Assembly (NCBI GenBank): GCA_016719885.1
Contig: JADJYF010000001.1
Coordinates: 1 to 64,000 of the forward strand
Direction of reading: 5' to 3'
DNA: 64,000 nucleotides
DNA from: Pseudomonadota bacterium
GTDB taxonomy: Bacteria; Pseudomonadota; Gammaproteobacteria; Ga0077536
Below are positions 33,604-41,384 of this stretch, piece by piece. The notes beneath the pieces are model-generated. The model was not told where the DNA came from and searched no databases. It saw only the letters and a list, made by a program, of their open reading frames with translations. The first letter of the stretch is position 1; every line of letters starts with the position of its first letter. Made by a program: the position numbers and the translations under genes.

Positions 33604-35445
33604 GTGTTCGCGGCGGTCGCCACCTACACCAGCGGTTTCCTGTTGTGGTATTCAGCCACGGCGCTCGGGCTCGCGCCGATGCTGGACGGGCGCGAGCAAC
33701 TCGAACTCGCCGCGCGCATTGCGCACGGCGGCTTGCCGCACGAGCCGTTTTATCGCGCGGCGCTGTTTCCTTCGTTGGTGGCGTGGCTGCTCAAGGCCGG
33801 CGTCAGCGCCACGCAGCTGCCGTTCGCGTCGCGCCTGTTGAACGGTGTACTGCATCTGGCCAGCACCGGCCTGGTGTGGATGATTGCAGCGCACGTGTGG
33901 CGCACGCCGAACGCGGCGGCGCTGGCCGCCGTGCTGTTCGGCATGAATCCGGTGGTGCTGCATTTCGCCGGCGACCCGCTGGACTTGAGCTTGGCCATGA
34001 CCTTCATGCTGGGCGGCGTGCTCGCCAGTCTCCACGCGCTCGATGGCACGCCGGCCTCGCGCGTGATGGCGATGGCCGCCGGCATCCTGCTCGCATGCGC
34101 GAGCCTCGCCCGTCCGCAACTGGTGGTGCTGCTGCCGATGTGGACACTGTGGCTGGCATCCCATCGCGGCGCGCGGCGCCTGCTGGCCTGGAGCGTGCCG
34201 CCGATGTTGCTGGTGCTGGCGCTGATGGGTGCGGCCAACCTTGCGGTAGGCGGTGCCTTCCAGGTTTTGCCCTGGCAGGGCGCCTACAACCTGTGGGCGG
34301 CCAACGGTCCCGATGCCAACGGTCGCTACTTCGTGCAGCGCGAGCGGCAGGCGGTATACCGCGAAGGCGGCAACCCGGCGCGTATCGAATCCGAAAGGCG
34401 TTATCGACGCGAGCAGCCCGGCGCGCCGGACGACAACGCGAGCATGAGCCGCTACTGGCAACAACGCACGCTGGCCCATGTGCGGACCGAACCGTGGACG
34501 TGGCTGACGCTCGTGGCGAGCAAGGCCTGGTACCTGCTCAACGGCTTCGAGCAATACGACATCAAGACCTACCATTTCCACAAGGCGCGTTCGCCGTGGT
34601 TGCGTTGGAACCCGCTTGGCTGGTCGTGGTTGCTGGCGGGCGCCGGCGCGGCGCTGGTCATGCATGCGCGCAACCGCCGGGCGTGGACGGTGGCGACGTT
34701 TGCCGCGTGCTACGCGGCGGGGTTGCTGCTCGCCTACGTGAGCGCGCGTTTCCGTCTGCCTCTGGTGCCTTTGCTTGCCGTGCTGGCCGGCGGGGTGCTG
34801 CATACGGCGCCCCGCGCGGCGTCGATGCGCGCCTTGGCGACGGCGCTGCTGTTGTTCAGCCTGTCGCGCCTGCCCTTGCCGCCAGGGGAAGCGGAACGCA
34901 CCGTGGTGCAGGACTACCTGCTCAATGCACGCGCAGCGGCGGTGCTGGGCTTTACCGATGAAGCCTTGCGCGACGCACGGGCGGCGCTAGCCCGCGCGCC
35001 GGGCGATGCCGCCGCGCGCGAATTGCTGTGCGTCGCGGCATTCAATGCCTGGCTGCGGGCCGGAGACTATCGATCGCAAGGCCCCACGCAAGCCTGCGCC
35101 GCGGCCGCGGCGGACTCGCCGAGTGCGCAACGGGCCCTGGGCGTGCTGTGGTGGCGCGCTGGCCGGGGCGACGAAGCGCGCGCTGCGTGGGGTGCTTTGG
35201 TGACCGCCAATGGCGATGAGCGCGACGCGGCACTGGCGGCGTTGGTGATGGTCGACGGTGCGCGTCATGCGGCCGCGCTCGAACGCGGCAGCATGGCGCA
35301 ATGGAGTGACGAATTGCTGCTGGCACTGGCCCTGCGCGGCGACCCGCGGGCGCGCGCCGCGCTCGCGTCGCGCATGTCGAGTGTCGAGATCGCGCGGCAG
35401 ACGGCGGCGCTCACGGCGCTGTTCGCGCCGCCGTCCGAGCGCTGA
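33604..35445 (+). CDS. GT-C-like membrane glycosyltransferase with TPR-like C-terminal domain
   Basis: A 613-residue protein with about ten hydrophobic helices in residues 1-420 (for example GLVWMIAAHVWRTPNAAALA, ASRVMAMAAGILLACASLAR). A first-loop acidic region, LDGREQLELAARIAHGGLP, fits the Asp/Glu catalytic loop of PMT/ArnT-type GT-C enzymes that use lipid-linked sugars. AYVSARFRLPLVPLLAVLAG is the usual late signature helix. Residues about 440-600 are soluble alpha-helical TPR-like repeats (EALRDARAALARAPGDAAAR). The start is uncertain: GTG 33604 lacks a clear ribosome-binding site, while CTG 33577 has GAGGG upstream. The acceptor is unknown. Confidence 0.72.
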   Translation: MFAAVATYTSGFLLWYSATALGLAPMLDGREQLELAARIAHGGLPHEPFYRAALFPSLVAWLLKAGVSATQLPFASRLLNGVLHLASTGLVWMIAAHVWRTPNAAALAAVLFGMNPVVLHFAGDPLDLSLAMTFMLGGVLASLHALDGTPASRVMAMAAGILLACASLARPQLVVLLPMWTLWLASHRGARRLLAWSVPPMLLVLALMGAANLAVGGAFQVLPWQGAYNLWAANGPDANGRYFVQRERQAVYREGGNPARIESERRYRREQPGAPDDNASMSRYWQQRTLAHVRTEPWTWLTLVASKAWYLLNGFEQYDIKTYHFHKARSPWLRWNPLGWSWLLAGAGAALVMHARNRRAWTVATFAACYAAGLLLAYVSARFRLPLVPLLAVLAGGVLHTAPRAASMRALATALLLFSLSRLPLPPGEAERTVVQDYLLNARAAAVLGFTDEALRDARAALARAPGDAAARELLCVAAFNAWLRAGDYRSQGPTQACAAAAADSPSAQRALGVLWWRAGRGDEARAAWGALVTANGDERDAALAALVMVDGARHAAALERGSMAQWSDELLLALALRGDPRARAALASRMSSVEIARQTAALTALFAPPSER

Positions 35446-35452
35446 GCCGCAC

Positions 35453-35587
35453 TCAGCTGGCGCCGTGCTGCCGCGGTTGTTCGACATAGCGGGCGGGGTG
35501 GCCGATGGCCTCCTCCAGCGCCACGTAGACGCCCGCCATGAACAGTACGAACACGGCGGCGGCCAGTACATCGGGTAGTTTTTTCAT
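35453..35587 (-). CDS. 44-residue single-span membrane protein
   Basis: ATG 35587 is preceded by GAGGAGCGAAGTC, a strong ribosome-binding site. The product begins MKKLPDVLAAAVFVLFMAGV and has one hydrophobic helix, then EEAIGHPARYVEQPRQHGAS. It is third in a same-strand group of small membrane-protein genes below a TetR-type operator. There is no similarity that can be named. Its short length and conserved-looking ribosome-binding site make it an easily missed gene. It ends 7 bp from the convergent glycosyltransferase stop. Confidence 0.65.
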   Translation of the reverse strand: MKKLPDVLAAAVFVLFMAGVYVALEEAIGHPARYVEQPRQHGAS

Positions 35588-35646
35588 GACTTCGCTCCTC
35601 GGGTGGTGGACGCGCCGGGAATCGACGCGACCGCTTGATCTCTAAT

Positions 35647-35865
35647 TCAGCCGGTCGCGCGGTGGGCGTCGATGACCTGCCCTTGCTGTGCCGACGCGGG
35701 CGCGGCGCCAGGACGCGCGACGCCGTAACGGAACTCGCTGAAGGCCAGCAGCAGCGCGAAAGCGACGAGCAGGGCACGCGCGAGACGCGCGAGCGGGCCG
35801 CAGACTAGCGGCGCTCGGTCGCTGCATGGGGAAGACAGGGGCGCGCAGCCGGTTTGCTGTCCCAT
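35647..35865 (-). CDS. small membrane protein, 72 residues
   Basis: ATG 35865 lies 12 bp after the stop of the preceding small gene, with GAGG 9 bp upstream that overlaps that stop, suggesting coupled translation. The product starts MGQQTGCAPLSSPCSDRAPL. It has one hydrophobic helix, LARALLVAFALLLAFSEFRY, and a short polar tail. Function is unknown. It is second in the three-gene group. Confidence 0.55.
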   Translation of the reverse strand: MGQQTGCAPLSSPCSDRAPLVCGPLARLARALLVAFALLLAFSEFRYGVARPGAAPASAQQGQVIDAHRATG

Positions 35866-35876
35866 GGCTGTCGACC

Positions 35877-36110
35877 TCAACCGCCCTGCAGCGGTATCGG
35901 GGTAGTCACGGGCGTCTTGAAAAACCGACTGGTTGGTATGTTTTCTGACACCATGCAAACCGAATAGGCCTCGGTGGCGGTGGTCGCGCCCTGCGCTTCT
36001 TGCGGCGCGCTGCCGTTGACCACGAACCAGGTCAGCGCGAATGCGATCAGCGCGGCGATGAGTCCGCCACCGATACCGGTACCCGTCGATGTGCTGTTGT
36101 GCTGCTGCAT
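35877..36110 (-). CDS. small membrane protein, 77 residues, first gene below the TetR operator
   Basis: ATG 36110 has CAGGAGA 7 bp upstream. The product is polar and Gly/Thr-rich at first (MQQHNSTSTGTGIGGG), has one helix (LIAALIAFALTWFVVNGS), then a 45-residue tail with Cys in AYSVCMVSEN. A Sec signal-anchor is likely, with the tail outside. An 18-bp palindrome matching the one at the tetR promoter lies 32 bp upstream of the start. An earlier in-frame start (MNSTRSVRR) would overlap the operator region and is less likely. Function is unknown. Confidence 0.65.
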   Translation of the reverse strand: MQQHNSTSTGTGIGGGLIAALIAFALTWFVVNGSAPQEAQGATTATEAYSVCMVSENIPTSRFFKTPVTTPIPLQGG

Positions 36111-36141
36111 GTTCGTTCTCCTGACAGACCGTGTGGAATTC

Positions 36142-36159
36142 ACCGACCGATTGGTCGGT
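36142..36159. promoter_or_regulatory. TetR-type operator upstream of the small membrane-protein operon
   Basis: ACCGACCGATTGGTCGGT is an 18-bp near-perfect palindrome lying between tetR and the first small gene. It matches the tetR-promoter palindrome at 36802 in 16 of 18 positions. The arrangement predicts repression of the small operon by the adjacent regulator. Confidence 0.75.
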
Positions 36160-36175
36160 CACCAGCCAAATTTTT

Positions 36176-36789
36176 TTAGCTCGGAACCTTCTTCAAGTTC
36201 TTCAGATAAGAGCTCAAGCCTTTGATGGATGAGCGAAAGATGCCGCAATCCTGCGCGTTCTTCGCCAACCCCACCGCGCCTTGAAGCGAGGCGATGATGA
36301 AATAAGCCACTTCGCCGGCATCGAAATCGTCGCGCAGCACGCCGCGCTGCTGGGCACCCGCCAGGGCATTCTGTATGCGCCGCTGCCAGACCCGGTAAAT
36401 CTTCTCGATGCGCTGACGGAAGCCTTCATCCACCGGCGACATTTCCTGCGCCAAGTTATTGAGAGGGCAGCCACAAGTCAGTCGCATCCCAGACATTACC
36501 TGAGCTTCGGCCTCGAGCAGATCGCACAGGCCTTCGATTGGGTCCTCCTGGCTGAGGGCGGTATCCCAGGTGCTGCCGACGCGATTGAGAAGGACATCGT
36601 CGAGTACCGCGTAACCAAGCGCGAGTTTGCTCGGGAAATGGTGGTACAGCGCGCCCTTGGAGATGCCGAGCCTGGTGAGGATGTCGCACAGCGAGGCGGC
36701 TTGAAAGCCGACCCGGTACATTTCATCGGCCGCCGCCTCGAGGATTTTCTCGCGGGTGATCTCGGCTTTGATTTCGCGCTGTGTGACCA
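36176..36789 (-). CDS. TetR/AcrR-family transcriptional regulator
   Basis: About 204 residues. The N-terminal HTH is ITREKILEAAADEMYRVGFQ, DILTRLGISKGALYHHFPSK. The ligand domain holds RLTCGCPLNNLAQEMSPVDE, typical of the AcuR/QacR-like TetR_C branch with the CGC-pLnNla motif. ATG 36789 begins 12 bp before an 18-bp palindrome, and the same palindrome lies downstream, before the small-protein operon. Autoregulation and control of that operon are therefore predicted. The ligand is unknown. Confidence 0.9.
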
Positions 36790-36801
36790 TGGCTTGAAGT
36801 C

Positions 36802-36819
36802 TACCGACCGGTCGGTCGG
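36802..36819. promoter_or_regulatory. TetR-type operator at the tetR promoter
   Basis: ACCGACCGGTCGGTCGGT starts 13 bp upstream of the tetR ATG. It contains the perfect 14-bp palindrome ACCGACCGGTCGGT. It is related to the palindrome at 36142 by two changes, both in the centre. Confidence 0.75.
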
Positions 36820-36999
36820 TAATCAAGGCAAGGACGAAATTATTTTTCGAGCGCTGCCGTAACGCCTGCACAGGGCCGAATCAACGGCAGGCCGTGGCGT
36901 CGGATCGCGAGGGTGAAGCGAGGCACGAGAGCCTCTGACAGATCGCGGGCGCATCGCGCGGCCGCCGAGCGCCGCGCGTGATGAATCATGTACCTGCCA

Positions 37000-37575
37000 T
37001 CACGGCTTGCGACTGTATTGCGCACCGACGCCATGGCACAGCGTGCCAATCACCGCGCCCACCGCGCCAAAGCAGAAGTGGGTGATGATGGGAAAGACCG
37101 CGCCGAAACGCAGCGTGCCGAGTTGAAGATCGAGGCCGTGCGCCAGCAGGTAGACGGTGATGGGTTTGAGCATGAAGGCCACGCCGCCGAGCAGGGCCGC
37201 CGCCGCCAGGCGACGCAGATGCGTCGCGCCCAACAGCCAGGCGGCGTCCACCACCAGCGCGCACAGCGCGTAGACCGGCGCCTGCGTGAGGCCGGCATGG
37301 GCGCCGTGGGTCAGCAGAGCGGTGCCGCCGATGTAACCGCAGGCCGAGCCGAGCGCCGCCCAGCGGGCCGGCGACCAATGCCGCGTCATCATCACGCCGG
37401 CCATCCACACCAAGCCGTAGTGGCCCGGCAGCTTGAGATGAAAATCCCAGGCCTGGTGTATCAGGGCCAGCAGCGCGCCGATGCCGAGCAGCGCGGCCGC
37501 ATGCGCCAACCCGACGCTAGGGGCGGAAGGCTTTGATGCGCTGTTTGTCGGCGACGACGAAATCGACTGAGCCAT
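37000..37575 (-). CDS. polytopic membrane protein, ECF S-component-like by appearance
   Basis: A 191-residue protein with about six hydrophobic segments: LAHAAALLGIGALLALIHQA, YGLVWMAGVMM, LCALVVDAAWLLGATHL, AAALLGGVAFMLKPITVYLL, VFPIITHFCFGAVGAVIGTL. Size, helix number and loop LPGHYGLVWMAG recall substrate-binding S-components of ECF importers, but no ECF ATPase or T-component is nearby and I cannot assign the family. It starts inside the 3' end of the TiaS-like gene (58-bp overlap) with GGAGA 9 bp upstream, implying coupled translation. It is last gene of the receptor operon. Confidence 0.6.
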   Translation of the reverse strand: MAQSISSSPTNSASKPSAPSVGLAHAAALLGIGALLALIHQAWDFHLKLPGHYGLVWMAGVMMTRHWSPARWAALGSACGYIGGTALLTHGAHAGLTQAPVYALCALVVDAAWLLGATHLRRLAAAALLGGVAFMLKPITVYLLAHGLDLQLGTLRFGAVFPIITHFCFGAVGAVIGTLCHGVGAQYSRKP

Positions 37576-38302
37576 TGCGATGCTTCTCCACGAATAACAC
37601 TGACCGACCGGCGACGCGCACCGGGCGGGCCCAACCGCCGAGGTCGATGACGGCCTCGGCGGGCGCGGCGGCGCCTGCGCGCTCGCCGTCGAATTCCAAT
37701 ACGTCCTGCAGGCCGGTGGCCTCGCACAGCGCCGCCACCGTCATGGTGTCGGCGGCGAGCTCGCGTATGCGCGGCAACCAGATGTAACGCCCGTCGTCGC
37801 CCTGCAGGTACAGGCCGACGCCGGCCAGCGAGCCGATGATACCGCCATGGGTGCCCGTCAGTCCCTCCAGCAGGATGTCGGCCCGCGCGGCGGTCTCGCG
37901 CGCGATATCGCGATTGAGCACTTCGACCTTGGCGCGCAGGCCGTAATCGATCACGCGCCCGGCGGCGGCCACGCTCGCGATGCACAGGCCGATGTCCGCG
38001 CCGACCGCCGCCACTTCGAACAGGAACTGCCGGCAATAGGTGTGGATGTCGGCCAGCGAAGCACGCGCGCTGGTTTGCAGACAGGCCGAGCTGTTGTGCG
38101 AGGTATAGGGAATGCGCGGGTCGACCAGCAACTGGTGGCGCGTGATGCCATGTACCTCGGCCAGGCCGGCATCCGCCAAGCCCTGCGCCAGTGTACGGGC
38201 ACGGTAGCCGGTGCCGCGGGTATCGAGGTTATCGGTGTCGTCGATACCGATAAGCATGTCGATGCGCGGGTCTACTGGTGGGTGCGTGACGCTTTGGTGC
38301 AT
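37517..38302 (-). CDS. TiaS-like IDDTDN-motif protein (putative ATP-dependent)
   Basis: About 261 residues. DMLIGIDDTDNLDTRGTGYR near the N-terminus matches the start of archaeal TiaS (tRNA-Ile2 agmatidine synthetase) and related proteins, where the Asp residues bind Mg-ATP. Later blocks are YTSHNSSACLQTS and LEGLTGTHGGIIGSLAGVGL. It is about 160 residues shorter than TiaS and lacks the C-terminal OB-fold and zinc ribbon needed for tRNA, so bacterial tRNA modification is unlikely. ATG 38302 has AAGGG 7 bp upstream. It lies between a TonB-dependent receptor and a membrane protein on one strand, which suggests a role linked to an imported ligand. Confidence 0.65.
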   Translation of the reverse strand: MHQSVTHPPVDPRIDMLIGIDDTDNLDTRGTGYRARTLAQGLADAGLAEVHGITRHQLLVDPRIPYTSHNSSACLQTSARASLADIHTYCRQFLFEVAAVGADIGLCIASVAAAGRVIDYGLRAKVEVLNRDIARETAARADILLEGLTGTHGGIIGSLAGVGLYLQGDDGRYIWLPRIRELAADTMTVAALCEATGLQDVLEFDGERAGAAAPAEAVIDLGGWARPVRVAGRSVLFVEKHRNGSVDFVVADKQRIKAFRP

Positions 38303-38370
38303 GGCGGCCCTTGAATACCTGGCCGTATTGTCGACGATTGTCGCGTGGTGCGAAATGGTCACGGGCGAAA

Positions 38371-41166
38371 TCACAGGAGCTTGATGTCGAAGCCCGCGTA
38401 CAACAGGCGCCCCGCCTGCGGCAGGCCATAGGCTTGCTCGTAATCGGCGTCGAACAGGTTGTCGGCGCCGACGAACACCCGGATGCGTGGCCCGAGCAGC
38501 GGCCGTGCCACGCGCAGGTTGAACAGGGCATAGGGGTCGAGCATGCGTGTCCGCGGCAAACCCTGGCGCGAGAAGTAGTACTCGCCGCCAACGAACTGCA
38601 TGGTGGCGCTGAGTTCGGTGTCGTCGGCGAAGCGTTCGCTGGCCATCATCGCCACCTTGTGCCGCGGGCGATATTGCATCTCGTCGCGAATGCTGGTGCT
38701 GGAGCGATCGCTGGCGTCGAGATAGGAATAGGACGCCTCGAGGCGGCTGCGCGCGTCCAGCCTCGCGCTGGCCGTGAGCTCGGCGCCATCGAAGCGAATG
38801 CGCTGGTTGTTGGCGAATTCCTCGGTGAGCGGGTCACGGTCGATGAAATTCCTGACGTCGCTGCGAAATATCGTCAGGCCGACATCCGCCCAGCGCCAGC
38901 CACCGTAATCGGCGCCGATCTCGTAGGTCATGGCGCGCTCCGGGGCGAGCGTCGGGTCGCCCGAGATGCTGTCGTACAGCTGCTGCACGGACGGCATGCG
39001 GATCTTGCGCGCGACGCCGGCGCGCACGCGCCAGTCGCGGCCGAGCGCGCGGCCCAGGCTCGCCGAGAAACTGCCTTCGAAAGCGCTGCTGCCGTCGTCC
39101 CGCTGCAGCCAGTGCTCGGCGTATCCCAACACCACGTCGATGGCGGCAATGGTCCTGAAATTGATCTCGAGCGCGCCGCTGGCGATGGTGAGATCGCGCG
39201 TCTGGTCGAAAGGGCGCAGGCCGAAAGAGACCTGTTCGAAACGCGTGGGCTGGCCGCCGCCCGAACCGTCGCCGCCACTGCCGCAGGCGCTGCCGGCCTT
39301 GGGTGCGGTGATCGGCTTGACCGGATCGGGCGGCTTGGGACCGGTCAAGGCGGTGGCACTGGTGGGCGCGACCAGGAACACGGCCAGACCGCCAGGCCCA
39401 CCGGTCGGTGGCTCCGACGGCCCCCAGAAACCGCTGGCGTCGACCTGTCGCAGTTCCAGCGCGGCGTAGGCGGGCGGGCGTCCGCCGGTGCTGGTGGCGG
39501 AGAATCTCAAGAGCTCGGCGAGCCGCGCATGGGAATAGCTCCACAGCGCCGTTTCGCCGTCGACCAACGGGTCGGCCGCGCCACCGGCGCCGCCCGGGCG
39601 CTGCCATCCGATCTGAGTTCGAAAGTGATAGTTGTTGATGATGTCGCCGAGCCCGGGCGCGGCGAAACCATTGGCATTGGCGCCGTTCGAGCCCTGGCTG
39701 GCGGGGTTGCGCACGAACTGCCAGTCGCTGATGTCGAGGTCCTGGTCGGGCAGCAGGTACAGGCGCGACACGTACATTTGCGCAATCGGCGGGCCGGAGC
39801 CGCCTTGCGTGAAGAAGTTTTCCGCGGCGAGGCTGCGCAGACTGAAATCGACGCCGCCCTGGGCGTTGTTGGTCATGGTCAGGCGCGCAATGGCCTGGTT
39901 GTCGCCGGCGCTGTTGGTGGCGCCGTAGTTGTTGGTCGCGAGGTAATTGAAATCCAGCGTCGCGCTGGTGGCGTTGGTCAGGGGATCGGGCGTCGGCGCC
40001 GGCGGCGGCGGTGGCGGCAGATGCGGAATGTCACGCGTCATGCAGTCCTGGGTGATGTGTTCATGGCGCGCCTCGAGCATGAACTTGATGGCGCCACCGT
40101 AATCGTGCTCGAAGCTGAGTTCGTTGTGCACGCCCACCACCCGCGAGTCGGAGTTTTCCCTGAACGTGCCGCGCACGTGCACGTCGTCGAGCGTGGGCGC
40201 GAACGGGTCGCTGTAGCGATTGGTGTTCTCGTCCAGCGTGTTGATGTAAGCCCAGGCGCGATCCGACAGGCGGCCGCCCGGCGTCCACGCCAGGCTGAGC
40301 TGGCCGGTCACGGTCTCCTGGTCGTCCACCCGTTGCCAGCGCGGGCGGTTGGCGAAGGCGTCGCTGATGTCGTCGACCACCGTGCCGGGTGCGCCATAGC
40401 CGCCGCGCGCGTAGGTGAAGTTGCCGCCGAGTTCGAAGCTCGGGTTCACCTGGTGGTAGAAATTGAGATAGGCATTGTTGCGTTCGCGATCGCTGTTGGC
40501 GCGCAGGCCGCCATGTTCCAGCGAGGTCTTGTCGAAGCCGCCCGCCAGCGGGAAGCCATCGCGCGCGTTGCGCCCACCGGCCACGAACACGCCGCTGTCG
40601 CCATCGCCCCACGCGTAGCTGCCGCTGACGCGATGGAAATCGCCGCCGCCGTATTCGGCATGGGTGGTAGCGGATTGTCCCTGCTCGGCCTGGCGCGTGA
40701 TGACGTTGATGACCGCCGCCACCGCGCCGTCGCCGTACATGGTCGAACTGGCGCCGGTGGTCAGCTTGATGCGCGCGATGTTCTCACTGGGGATGAGGGT
40801 CGGATCGAATTGGCCGTCGAAGGTGTTGCCGAAAGGCACGCCATTCAACAGCAGTTTGACGTGTCGCGTGCGGAAGCCACGCACGTCGATGCGTGGACTG
40901 CCGTTGCCGCCGGTGCGCACGTTCACGCCCGGCAGCAGCGCCAGCGCCTCGTCGAGGGTGCGCGCGCCGCGGATCTCGATGTCCCGCGCATCGAGCTGAT
41001 ACACCGTGCCGACCTGCTCGACCGTCGGCTTGCGTGCGCTGACCACCACCTCGTTGAGGGCCGCGGCATCGCCGCCCAGGGCCGGGCGCGCGAGCAGGCC
41101 GATGAGCATCCCCAACGCGGCGCGCCGTGCCGCGCTGGCGATGCATAGTGGTTGATGCCTGCACAT
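38371..41166 (-). CDS. TonB-dependent outer-membrane receptor with a large insertion
   Basis: A 931-residue protein with signal peptide (AALGMLIGLLARPALG). The plug domain spans about 35-160 (VVVSARKPTVEQVGTVY, LDEALALLPGVNVRTGGNGS, ASSTMYGDGAVAAVINVITR). The barrel ends in LLYAGFDIKLL; its final Leu, rather than Phe, is slightly unusual. Residues about 375-650 are an extra low-complexity region with a Pro run (PPPPPPAPTPDP) and Cys in CMTRD and GSACGSGGDGSGGG, well beyond normal loop length. Such receptors import scarce chelates, cobalamin, metals or nucleotides. The substrate is unknown. It heads an operon with the TiaS-like and membrane proteins, divergent from a ModE-like regulator. Confidence 0.9.
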   Translation of the reverse strand: MCRHQPLCIASAARRAALGMLIGLLARPALGGDAAALNEVVVSARKPTVEQVGTVYQLDARDIEIRGARTLDEALALLPGVNVRTGGNGSPRIDVRGFRTRHVKLLLNGVPFGNTFDGQFDPTLIPSENIARIKLTTGASSTMYGDGAVAAVINVITRQAEQGQSATTHAEYGGGDFHRVSGSYAWGDGDSGVFVAGGRNARDGFPLAGGFDKTSLEHGGLRANSDRERNNAYLNFYHQVNPSFELGGNFTYARGGYGAPGTVVDDISDAFANRPRWQRVDDQETVTGQLSLAWTPGGRLSDRAWAYINTLDENTNRYSDPFAPTLDDVHVRGTFRENSDSRVVGVHNELSFEHDYGGAIKFMLEARHEHITQDCMTRDIPHLPPPPPPAPTPDPLTNATSATLDFNYLATNNYGATNSAGDNQAIARLTMTNNAQGGVDFSLRSLAAENFFTQGGSGPPIAQMYVSRLYLLPDQDLDISDWQFVRNPASQGSNGANANGFAAPGLGDIINNYHFRTQIGWQRPGGAGGAADPLVDGETALWSYSHARLAELLRFSATSTGGRPPAYAALELRQVDASGFWGPSEPPTGGPGGLAVFLVAPTSATALTGPKPPDPVKPITAPKAGSACGSGGDGSGGGQPTRFEQVSFGLRPFDQTRDLTIASGALEINFRTIAAIDVVLGYAEHWLQRDDGSSAFEGSFSASLGRALGRDWRVRAGVARKIRMPSVQQLYDSISGDPTLAPERAMTYEIGADYGGWRWADVGLTIFRSDVRNFIDRDPLTEEFANNQRIRFDGAELTASARLDARSRLEASYSYLDASDRSSTSIRDEMQYRPRHKVAMMASERFADDTELSATMQFVGGEYYFSRQGLPRTRMLDPYALFNLRVARPLLGPRIRVFVGADNLFDADYEQAYGLPQAGRLLYAGFDIKLL

Positions 41167-41215
41167 GATGTCTTTAGCGCGGGAGCGGACTGTGTCAGAT
41201 TAAGCGTTTATTTGA

Positions 41216-41235
41216 ACACGCTTTTCCTGGCGTGT
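41216..41235. promoter_or_regulatory. dyad symmetry in the divergent receptor/regulator promoter region
   Basis: ACACGC-8 bp-GCGTGT is a perfect 6-bp inverted repeat. It is embedded in a wider imperfect one: TTATTTGAACACGC on the left, and GCGTGTGCTGTTGTTGAAA followed by TAA on the right. It lies in the AT-rich stretch 41200-41275 between the receptor start and the regulator start and is a candidate regulator-binding site or hairpin. No riboswitch consensus was recognised in this 218-bp region. Confidence 0.4.
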
Positions 41236-41384
41236 GCTGTTGTTGAAATAAGTAATGATAAGCATATTAAACGACACGGGCAGCGGCCATGTATGCCACC
41301 GCCGTGAGTTCCTGGCACGGCCAACCAAGGCCTGCGGCCAGGAGGGCGGCTGGCATCGCCCCAATGCGCATGGGAAGGCATGAG

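Noticed and set aside
35647..36162. One 171-residue protein covering the small-gene region
   Set aside because: Its first half is out of frame with the gene starting at 36110, which has a good ribosome-binding site, and it would begin within the operator region.
37517..38302. Call as functional TiaS (tRNA-Ile agmatidine synthetase)
   Set aside because: The protein lacks the C-terminal OB and zinc-ribbon parts needed for tRNA, and bacteria use lysidine synthetase.
38311..41148. A 945-codon open frame antisense to the TonB receptor
   Set aside because: Shadow of the receptor gene; composition is Arg/His/Val-rich and no domain is readable.
41167..41384. Cobalamin or Moco riboswitch before the TonB receptor
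   Set aside because: The region is only 218 bp, AT-rich, and no consensus box was recognised.
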